Below the pieces are notes generated by a model. It was not told the DNA's origin. It worked only from the letters and a program-made list of their open reading frames with translations, and did not search any database. A stretch of DNA of 5,630 bases from JASLBX01 sp036374175 (GTDB lineage: Bacteria; Actinomycetota; Actinomycetes; Jiangellales; Jiangellaceae), in NCBI GenBank assembly GCA_036374175.1, contig DASUUH010000066.1, positions 1 to 5,630 of the forward strand, given 5' to 3'. Positions 1-5,120 of the stretch are shown in pieces (the first letter of the stretch is position 1; the number at the start of each line of letters is the position of its first letter). A program made the translations under genes and the position numbers.

Positions 1-1604
1 AGCGGCCGGATGTGGTCTTCGGCCGGCAACGGCGCGAGCGCGGGCAGCTGGAGGAACTGCGGTGGAGTCGTCGGATCCGGTGCTACTGCCGCCACGACGT
101 CGAACTGCATGACTTGCCCGGTGGTACCCGAATCCGCCGGATCGAAATCTTCACCCGGGACGCCGCCGCCGAACGGCTCGTCCGGCCCGACATTGGCCAG
201 CACATGGGCCCCGAGTGGCACGTTGGTGAAATCAACGATCAAATCGGCCCGTTCGGCCAGGCCCAGCAGCAGTTGGTTGTCGTTCGTGGCGGTGAGGTTG
301 ACCGGCGCAGAGAGGAAGCCGCCTTCGTTGCCGATCGCCCAGACTTCGACGCCGGGGATCTGGGCGAAATCCAGGATGAGGAACCGTGACTGGCAACCGT
401 TGAGCACCCGGAAGCGGTAACGGCGCTGCTCGACGGTGTGGGTCGGCCAGGTGTTGCCGTTCACGATGATCGTGTTGCCGAAGAACTCCGGATTCCAGAT
501 CGGCGAGAACTCACCCTCAGGGATGTAGGGTCCGGCGATCTCGTCGAAGAACTCCCGGGTGTCCGGATAGAACAACGATCCGTCTTCGTTGAACGACCGG
601 TCCTGGATCGCCAGCGGGATCTCGTAGTACGTCGTGCCAGGCGCATCACCGATCGCCGGTGCGGGACCAGGCAGGATCGCCGGCGTGCCGAAGCGGCTGT
701 CCAGCACCTCGTCGTCCGGGCCGCCCCTGATCAGGTAGAAGCCCGCCGGACCGGCGTAAACGTTGAGCCGGGTCATGCCCAGCACGTGGTCGTGGTACCA
801 GTTGGCCGACGCGCGATCAGGGTTCGGGTACTGGAAGGTGGCGAAGCCAGAGCCCCACGTTTCGCCGAACTTTGTAGCCGCCTTGGCGGCGAAGAATTCG
901 TACCAGGTGCCTTCGGTGGCGTAGTCGGGCGGGATGTTGATCGCCGCGGGCAGGAACCACGCCTCTGCGTAGCCGTCGCTTTCGTCGCCGACCCCTACCG
1001 CGCCGTGCAGGTGCGTCACCATGGGGACCGGACCTGTGTACGGCTCCGGCGTCGATTCGAAAACCGGCCGCATGTCGCGCCCGGCTTCGCCGCCCGGCGG
1101 GTTGGCCCAGTGCAACGTCTGATCGACCGGCAGCAGATGCGGCAGGTAGTTACCGTTGGCATCGACAAGCTCGTTGATCCACTTGATCCGTACTGGACGG
1201 TTGTACTTGGCCTCGATGGTGAGCGACGGCGCATTGAAGATCACCGGCCCGCCCTGCACGGTCGCCGGGTTCGGCCCGTAGCCCCAAACCGTCGTCATGG
1301 GCATCCCGGACGGCAGGACTTGTTGCGGGAACTGCCGCACAGCGATCTCGTAGTAGTCGATGTTCTTGCCGCCCTTGACCTTCACCTTGCCGGCCCGTGG
1401 CATGGCCGGCGGCACAAGCAGCGGTGTTACGTACTTCGGCACGCCTAGCGGATCGAGCGTCCCGCCGGGTACTTGGGCAACGGCTTTGACTCCTCCCCCG
1501 GGCAGCCGGACGTAGAGGGCAAAACCAACCCCCGATCCGCCAACTGCCTTGATGAACGTTCGCCGACTGAACGGCCGGCCTGATGCTCCGCGACGATCTG
1601 CCAC
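1..1604 (-). CDS. Multicopper oxidase, CotA/bilirubin oxidase/phenoxazinone synthase-like, Tat-exported; C-terminus beyond left edge
   Basis: This gene encodes a copper enzyme that would oxidise phenols, bilirubin-like pigments, aminophenols or metal ions and reduce oxygen to water outside the membrane. The frame is open for 534 codons and runs off the window. The GTG start follows a GGGGGTGA ribosome site by 6 nt, and an in-frame TGA lies four codons upstream. Residues 13-19 are SRRTFIK, a twin-arginine signal, followed by a hydrophobic stretch and a likely cleavage site at AVA-Q (41-44). THLHG (H198, H200) and NWYHDH (H271, H273) are the first two copper-ligand pairs, each followed by text typical of CotA (SDGYAEAW, then TRLNVYAGPAGFYLI). 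The second cupredoxin domain includes IIVNGNTWP and RRYRFRVLNG. The third domain, with the HPxHLH and HCHxxxH ligands, must lie left of the window, perhaps 150 or more residues. The stretch before HLHG is long, as in the larger actinobacterial members. The substrate cannot be deduced. Confidence 0.92.
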   Translation of the reverse strand, partial: MADRRGASGRPFSRRTFIKAVGGSGVGFALYVRLPGGGVKAVAQVPGGTLDPLGVPKYVTPLLVPPAMPRAGKVKVKGGKNIDYYEIAVRQFPQQVLPSGMPMTTVWGYGPNPATVQGGPVIFNAPSLTIEAKYNRPVRIKWINELVDANGNYLPHLLPVDQTLHWANPPGGEAGRDMRPVFESTPEPYTGPVPMVTHLHGAVGVGDESDGYAEAWFLPAAINIPPDYATEGTWYEFFAAKAATKFGETWGSGFATFQYPNPDRASANWYHDHVLGMTRLNVYAGPAGFYLIRGGPDDEVLDSRFGTPAILPGPAPAIGDAPGTTYYEIPLAIQDRSFNEDGSLFYPDTREFFDEIAGPYIPEGEFSPIWNPEFFGNTIIVNGNTWPTHTVEQRRYRFRVLNGCQSRFLILDFAQIPGVEVWAIGNEGGFLSAPVNLTATNDNQLLLGLAERADLIVDFTNVPLGAHVLANVGPDEPFGGGVPGEDFDPADSGTTGQVMQFDVVAAVAPDPTTPPQFLQLPALAPLPAEDHIRP

Positions 1605-1610
1605 TGCAAT

Positions 1611-1618
1611 TCACCCCC
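1611..1618 (-). promoter_or_regulatory. Ribosome binding site of the multicopper oxidase
   Basis: On the minus strand GGGGGTGA lies 6 nt before GTG at 1604-1602. An in-frame TGA just upstream (1613-1611) overlaps this site, so no longer N-terminus is possible. This fixes the start at the GTG and keeps the full twin-arginine signal. Confidence 0.65.
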
Positions 1619-1702
1619 AGATGTGACGGGACACCAAGCCGCATGTGCTCGCCCCGCTTGAATACATAGGCAGAGCCTGCACCCGCCCACTGGGGATGTC
1701 TA

Positions 1703-1739
1703 GGGCCATTGCGGCCCCTTTACGCGGGCCGTTAGGCCC
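1703..1739. repeat. Two adjacent GGGCC/GGCCC inverted repeats in a divergent promoter region
   Basis: GGGCC-ATTGC-GGCCC (1703-1717) and GGGCC-GTTA-GGCCC (1726-1739) stand 8 bp apart. The right arm of the first can also pair with the left arm of the second. The spacing of about 22 bp between equivalent arms puts them on nearly the same DNA face. They lie between the multicopper oxidase and the NYN gene, upstream of the NYN -10 box, so a paired operator site or a structured leader is possible. Short GGGCC words are frequent in GC-rich DNA, so chance is a real alternative. The rest of the 1605-1794 gap shows only smaller dyads (CCCA-C-TGGG at 1686-1694, AGGC-AGA-GCCT at 1668-1678). Confidence 0.4.
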
Positions 1740-1782
1740 CATAGCGGTCCCTGCTCAGAGATGGTCGCCGTGTGCCCCCGCG

Positions 1783-1788
1783 TACGCT
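1783..1788 (+). promoter_or_regulatory. Putative -10 box (TACGCT) for a leaderless NYN gene
   Basis: TACGCT matches the actinobacterial TANNNT -10 pattern and is followed by six bases (ACTCAG) and then the ATG at 1795. Transcription would therefore start at or next to the A of the start codon. No ribosome site precedes this ATG, which fits a leaderless transcript, a common arrangement in Actinomycetota. No clear -35 box is seen at the expected distance. The call is an inference from pattern and spacing. Confidence 0.5.
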
Positions 1789-1794
1789 ACTCAG

Positions 1795-2880
1795 ATGGAC
1801 CAGGAAGATCGGATGGCATTGTTCCTCGACTACGAAAACCTGGCGTTGGGTGCGCGCGATCACCTCGGCGGCATGACGTTCGATTTCCGCCCGATCGCCG
1901 TCGCCTTAGCCGAACGCGGCCGAGTTGTGGCGCGAAGGGCGTACGCCGACTGGTCATACTTCGACGAAGACCGGCGGATGCTCACCCGCTCGCACGTGGA
2001 ACTCATCGAGATACCGCAGCGGATGGGTGTCGTCCGCAAGAACGCCGCTGACATCAAGATGGCGGTCGATGCGCTCGAGATGGCGTTCGAGCGGGACTAC
2101 ATCTCGACGTTCGTGATCTGTACGGGTGACAGCGACTTCACCCCACTGGTGCATAAGCTCCGTGAGCTCAACAAGCGGGTCATCGGCGTGGGGGTCGAGC
2201 ATTCGACGTCCGCACTGTTGCCACCGGCCTGCGATGAGTTCTTGTATTACGACCGGCTCGAGGGCGTCGACGTACCGCCGCCACGCACCGCGCGCCAGGC
2301 AGCGGCGTCCGGTCGGGACGCGGCCGCGAAGCAGCCGACGAAGGCTGAGCCCGAGATACCGGCAGCCGACGACGGGGATTCGGCCCGTGACATCGACGAC
2401 CTGGCAATCCTGGTGGTTCAGACGGTGGCCGGGATGGAGAGCAGCACGAGCGACACGATCACTGCGTCCAGCCTGAAACGTGCCTTGCTGCGCAAGGACC
2501 CGACCTTCAGCGAAGCCAACTACGGCTTCCGCGCCTTCGGCGAACTGATCCGCCACCTGGCTGACCGGGAGGTCGTCGAGTTGTCGCCCGGGCCGGCCAA
2601 GGGAGATCCAGAGGTTTCGCTGCCAGAGCACGGCAGCCGCGAGGATGCGTTCCGTCTGCTGCGCGCGGTGGTCGACGACCTGGCCCGCGACGGCCGTCCG
2701 GTCGCACTTTCTGGTCTGAAGGACCAAGTGCGCAAAGTCCGTTCGGACTTCAGCGAGAAGAAACTCGGCTACCGCAGCTTCCTACAGTTCTGCAAGGCGG
2801 CGGACGCCGGTGGCGTGATCGATCTCGAGTGGAGCAGCGACGCCGACGACTATCTGCTGGCAGTGCGGCGCGAAAGCTGA
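1795..2880 (+). CDS. NYN (PIN-like) domain protein with two OST-HTH/LOTUS domains; putative RNA-targeting nuclease
   Basis: This is a 361-residue protein with three domains. Residues 7-155 form an NYN domain: MALFLDYENL (acidic D12, with N15), RKNAADIKMAVDAL (D86, D92) and CTGDSDFTPLV (D112, D114) give the usual cluster of metal-binding aspartates, so the active site looks intact. A polar Ala/Pro-rich linker covers about 160-198. Two OST-HTH domains follow at about 199-277 and 281-357. Each carries the same core, FSEANYGFRAF (238-248) and FSEKKLGYRSF (319-329). NYN proteins of the LabA/DUF88 group are cytoplasmic and thought to cut RNA, and OST-HTH modules bind RNA, as in eukaryotic MARF1. 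An ATG 50 codons further upstream keeps the frame open, but that stretch runs through the promoter dyads and has no NYN homology, so I chose the ATG after the -10 box. ATG at 1813 is another option. The RNA target and physiological role are unknown. Confidence 0.93.
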   Translation: MDQEDRMALFLDYENLALGARDHLGGMTFDFRPIAVALAERGRVVARRAYADWSYFDEDRRMLTRSHVELIEIPQRMGVVRKNAADIKMAVDALEMAFERDYISTFVICTGDSDFTPLVHKLRELNKRVIGVGVEHSTSALLPPACDEFLYYDRLEGVDVPPPRTARQAAASGRDAAAKQPTKAEPEIPAADDGDSARDIDDLAILVVQTVAGMESSTSDTITASSLKRALLRKDPTFSEANYGFRAFGELIRHLADREVVELSPGPAKGDPEVSLPEHGSREDAFRLLRAVVDDLARDGRPVALSGLKDQVRKVRSDFSEKKLGYRSFLQFCKAADAGGVIDLEWSSDADDYLLAVRRES

Positions 2881-2948
2881 AGTGGACAGGTCGCCGGCTC
2901 TAACTGGTGACGGGCACGACAAACTTATGACACGATCAGATCGAGGCC

Positions 2949-2965
2949 CGGCTCTGCCGGAGCCG
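2949..2965 (+). terminator. Hairpin after the NYN gene, possible terminator
   Basis: CGGCTC-TGCCG-GAGCCG forms a perfect 6-bp GC-rich stem with a 5-base loop, about 70 nt after the NYN stop codon. No T run follows (TCGCCAAAA comes next). It is therefore not a classical intrinsic terminator, although many actinobacterial terminators lack a strong T tract. It separates the NYN gene from the promoter elements of the next gene. Confidence 0.35.
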
Positions 2966-3000
2966 TCGCCAAAAGCGGTCGGGTCTCCATCGATGGCTTG

Positions 3001-3029
3001 TTGACAAATACTCCAGCCCCGGCGTTGAT
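3001..3029 (+). promoter_or_regulatory. Putative promoter of the methyltransferase gene
   Basis: TTGACA at 3001-3006 is a perfect -35 consensus. Seventeen bases later comes GTTGAT (3024-3029), which matches TATAAT at only three places. The start of transcription would be near 3036, giving a leader of about 75 nt. The good -35 and poor -10 would fit a regulated promoter, but this is inference. Confidence 0.38.
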
Positions 3030-3034
3030 CAACG
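3023..3034. promoter_or_regulatory. Perfect 12-bp palindrome, possible operator
   Basis: CGTTGATCAACG is its own reverse complement and overlaps the proposed -10 box of the methyltransferase gene. A repressor bound here would block polymerase. No second copy was noticed in the window, and the regulator is unknown. Confidence 0.35.
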
Positions 3035-3051
3035 ACTGCCGCAAGTGTGGA

Positions 3052-3088
3052 CCCGTGGTGCTCACCGGTGAAGTGACCAACCACCGGG
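3052..3088 (+). promoter_or_regulatory. Leader hairpin just upstream of the methyltransferase ribosome site
   Basis: CCCGTGGT (3052-3059) can pair with ACCAC-C-GGG (3080-3088) with one bulged C. Alternatively CCGGTG (3065-3070) can pair with CACCGG (3082-3087). The two folds compete for the same right arm, which ends only 4 bases before the GAAGGGA ribosome site. This could affect translation or simply reflect GC-rich sequence. It matches no riboswitch class I recognise. Confidence 0.25.
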
Positions 3089-3092
3089 CTAC

Positions 3093-3099
3093 GAAGGGA
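3093..3099 (+). promoter_or_regulatory. Ribosome binding site deciding the GTG start of the methyltransferase
   Basis: GAAGGGA lies 10 nt before GTG at 3110. The ATG at 3099 reads four codons and stops (ATG GAC GTG TCG TGA), and the GTG at 3105 stops after one more codon, so neither can start the gene. The GTG at 3110 is the only start that fits. Confidence 0.6.
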
Positions 3100-3109
3100 T
3101 GGACGTGTC

Positions 3110-3823
3110 GTGACTGAAGATCAAACCTATACTTGGAAAGGCGCCGGGGGCCCGTTCACGGTGGCGGTGTCCCCAGGAGTGTTCAGGCCCAGCAGCACGA
3201 GCCGTGTTCTCGGCGATGCGATGGTGATCCGACCCGGCGATACCGTGCTCGACGCCGGAAGCGGGTGCGGCGTCCTGAGCTTCGCAGCCGCCCGCCTCGG
3301 TGCCGGTCGCGTCATCGGGTGCGACATCTCGCCTTTAGCGGTCACCTGTGCAACGACCAACGCACAGCGGCTCGGGCTGGCCGATGTCACCGAATTCCGC
3401 TGCGGTTCGCTCTTCGAACCAGTATCCGACGTACGCGCCGACATCGTGCTCGCCGACATCAGCGGAGTACCCGACGTCATCGCCCAGGTGACCGGCTGGT
3501 TCCCCGACGGCCGCGGAGGGGGTCCCACCGGGGCCGAACTGCCAGTGGCGATGCTCGCCGGCATCAGAGATCACCTGACGCCTGGAGGACACGTCTACCT
3601 TCCCACCGGCACGCTGCAGGACGAGCCTGCCGTCCTCGCCGCGGCGAAGCGGGTGTTCGGGGATCATATGCGTCCGGTGGCCAGCCGCGACTTCCCGCTG
3701 CCGGATGTTGTCACGCGCGCACGCGACGTGGCCCGGCTCATCTCCGACGGCGTGGTTCGCCTGAGCCGGCGGGGAAGCCGCTTGTTCTGGCGACTCACGA
3801 TCTGGCGTTGCGGCGCCGCATGA
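3110..3823 (+). CDS. SAM-dependent methyltransferase (MTS/PrmC-like Rossmann fold), substrate unknown
   Basis: This 237-residue cytoplasmic protein should transfer a methyl group from S-adenosylmethionine. GVFRPSSTSRVLGDAM (23-38) resembles the entry segment of the PrmC/small-domain methyltransferases. VLDAGSGCGVLSFAAARLGA (46-65) is motif I, the glycine-rich SAM loop. VIGCDISPLAV (68-78) is motif II, with D72 expected to hold the ribose hydroxyls. At motif IV, where N6/N5 methyltransferases have NPPY, this protein has ADISG (115-119). GGGPTG (136-141) and LTPGGHVYL (156-164) match later strand and loop elements of the fold. The altered motif IV argues against a glutamine or adenine target of the HemK/DNA-MTase kind; a small-molecule or other side-chain target is possible. 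The C-terminal 40 residues are basic (RRGSRLFWRL). It has its own promoter-like sequences and ends 20 bp from a convergent gene. Confidence 0.85.
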   Translation: MTEDQTYTWKGAGGPFTVAVSPGVFRPSSTSRVLGDAMVIRPGDTVLDAGSGCGVLSFAAARLGAGRVIGCDISPLAVTCATTNAQRLGLADVTEFRCGSLFEPVSDVRADIVLADISGVPDVIAQVTGWFPDGRGGGPTGAELPVAMLAGIRDHLTPGGHVYLPTGTLQDEPAVLAAAKRVFGDHMRPVASRDFPLPDVVTRARDVARLISDGVVRLSRRGSRLFWRLTIWRCGAA

Positions 3824-3843
3824 TCTGGCGGTAACTGAGCCAC

Positions 3844-4947
3844 TCACCACGCTCGGGACCGCTCACTGTCCGACCGTCCGGTTACGAGGTATTCGACGTA
3901 CATCTGGTGAATAGCCGGATCGACCTGCTGCGGGCTCTGGTAGTGGTCGTACGAGAAGCTCCAGTAGCGCGAGACGTACGGCTGTACGGCGATCATGTCC
4001 TCGACCACCGAGGCGATATCCATCGGATTGAAGTCCGGTGTGAACGTTTCGGTGGTCGACCACAGCTCGGTGCCAGTGCCGGCGGTCTTGATCGCGGCCG
4101 CCGTCGCGGCGAACCACGGCACGAGATGTTCGTGCGATGCGTGCCCGGCGCCGACACCGTCCTGTAGCGCGATGGCGTCGATGGGCGCCGTGGGCAGGAT
4201 CTTTGCCCACATCTTCGCCCATTCGGCAGGTGGTAGCCCACCGGCTGGATTGAAGAACGGCGATATCACGACGGGCAGGTTCGGCGTGACGTGCTTGGCG
4301 CGCTGCCCCACCGACGCATAGAACGCCGCCATCGCGTCCCAGCTATCCGGACCGTCGAAGTGCCAGTTGTCCACCTCGAAGGGCAGGTACCAGCCAGCGA
4401 ACGAACGCGCGGCACCGTACCTGGTCCATATCTCGTCGATCAGCCGCTGCGCCAGCTCGGACTCCGCCCCGAGCCAGGTGCGGTCATTGGCGTACGTCCG
4501 CCACCATTCCTCGTTGACCTGCAACCCCACATAGACGTCCACGCCGGCTCGTTCTGCGGCGGCGAGGGCGCGGACCAGCACGTCGTCGCTCTCGGTCCGT
4601 CCGAAGCCCACGATGTCGGACGGATAGATCGCCGTGTTGGCGCCGGAATCCACCGTCCACTGCAGCACAACCTCGGAGATGCAGGCCTCCCGCAGATGCT
4701 GGAGTTCGGTATCCCACTGCTCAGGAGTCCAGTTCTCCACTAGCCAGGGCTGCAGGAACGAACCGGTCAGCCGGGGTTCGGTCGAGCAAGACATATCGAC
4801 TTCGGAATGCCCTCCAGGTTGAGAGGCAAACACCCGTCCTAACTTTCCGGTCGAATCCGGCGGCGCCCATATGCCGCCGACGACCACGAAGAGCGCAAGC
4901 AGCGCCAGAGTGGTAAGAACTGGCCACCCTGGCAGACGCTCCGGCAA
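3844..4947 (-). CDS. Membrane-anchored or exported DUF4434-type TIM-barrel protein, putative glycoside hydrolase
   Basis: With a TTG start the product is 367 residues. Residues 9-26 (PVLTTLALLALFVVVGGI) form one hydrophobic helix after a short basic start, so the protein is a signal-anchored or secreted surface protein. From about residue 58 it reads as an (alpha/beta)8 barrel of the DUF4434 type: TGSFLQPW, then EVVLQW, GVDVYVGLQ, GWYLPFEVDN, LPVVISPFF, DAIALQDGVG, ELWSTTETF and RYWSFSYDHY as successive strand ends. E191 (in LPFEVDN) and E300 (in TTETF) sit where clan GH-A enzymes have the acid/base and nucleophile, so polysaccharide cleavage is a reasonable inference; the substrate is unknown. 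The frame stays open to ATG 5160, but that adds 71 residues without a signal-peptide look, covers a perfect dyad and overlaps the sortase start. The TTG has GGGGG 6 nt before it. TTG is my choice with moderate certainty; the domain call is stronger than the start. Confidence 0.78.
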   Translation of the reverse strand: MPERLPGWPVLTTLALLALFVVVGGIWAPPDSTGKLGRVFASQPGGHSEVDMSCSTEPRLTGSFLQPWLVENWTPEQWDTELQHLREACISEVVLQWTVDSGANTAIYPSDIVGFGRTESDDVLVRALAAAERAGVDVYVGLQVNEEWWRTYANDRTWLGAESELAQRLIDEIWTRYGAARSFAGWYLPFEVDNWHFDGPDSWDAMAAFYASVGQRAKHVTPNLPVVISPFFNPAGGLPPAEWAKMWAKILPTAPIDAIALQDGVGAGHASHEHLVPWFAATAAAIKTAGTGTELWSTTETFTPDFNPMDIASVVEDMIAVQPYVSRYWSFSYDHYQSPQQVDPAIHQMYVEYLVTGRSDSERSRAW

Positions 4948-4953
4948 ACCAAA

Positions 4954-4958
4954 CCCCC
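4954..4958 (-). promoter_or_regulatory. Possible ribosome site for the TTG start of the DUF4434 gene
   Basis: On the minus strand GGGGG lies 6 nt before TTG at 4947-4945, directly before a codon series that encodes a short N-region and one membrane helix. This supports the shorter protein, but a run of G is a weak Shine-Dalgarno match. Confidence 0.35.
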
Positions 4959-5013
4959 GAATGGCCGTCGACTGACCTCTCCAGGGTACGGGCCACAGCG
5001 ACAGCGGCCCAAG

Positions 5014-5030
5014 TTCTCCGCCGTGGAGAA
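5014..5030. promoter_or_regulatory. Perfect TTCTCC-N5-GGAGAA dyad between divergent genes, possible operator
   Basis: TTCTCC-GCCGT-GGAGAA is a perfect inverted repeat with 6-bp arms and a 5-bp centre, the geometry of a dimeric regulator site. It lies in the 173-bp gap between the DUF4434 gene (minus) and the sortase gene (plus), so one regulator could control both. The gap also holds TTGACG on the minus strand (5049-5044), but no convincing -10 box follows it. No clear ribosome site precedes the sortase GTG. Confidence 0.42.
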
Positions 5031-5120
5031 GCCGGCTACAGATCGTCAATTCGTCGGTGAATGACGCAGTTCGATCGTTCAGAAGTTTCGTGCCAAGGGC
5101 TACGGGTACCGATACGTCCC

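Noticed and set aside
438..1448. Plus-strand open frame of 336 codons
   Set aside because: It lies antisense to the multicopper oxidase, is dominated by Arg/Val text with no recognisable domain, and the opposite strand carries clear copper-ligand motifs.
1150..1644. Minus-strand open frame of 164 codons and the related frame at 1445-1690
   Set aside because: They overlap the oxidase coding region in another reading frame, and their Arg/Ser/Ala-rich products are typical of shadows.
1655..1670. Minus-strand TATGTATT as a -10 box for the multicopper oxidase
   Set aside because: It is AT-rich and in a plausible place, but no -35 match stands at the right distance, so I did not list it as a feature.
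1645..1794. Fifty-codon N-terminal extension of the NYN protein
   Set aside because: It runs through promoter dyads and the -10 box, shows no domain similarity, and the NYN fold begins right after the ATG at 1795.
1954..2727. Minus-strand open frame of 257 codons
   Set aside because: It is antisense to the NYN/OST-HTH gene and has no recognisable motif.
2782..3084. Minus-strand open frame of 100 codons spanning the gap after the NYN gene
   Set aside because: It starts within dyad-rich intergenic sequence, overlaps the NYN 3' end and shows no domain or good ribosome site.
3799..3830. Repeated GATCTGGCG at the end of the methyltransferase gene
   Set aside because: Two 9-bp copies are too short to separate from chance, and one is coding.
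3836..3846. TGAG-CCA-CTCA hairpin between the convergent methyltransferase and DUF4434 genes
   Set aside because: A 4-bp stem with a 3-base loop and no T tract is too weak to call a terminator.
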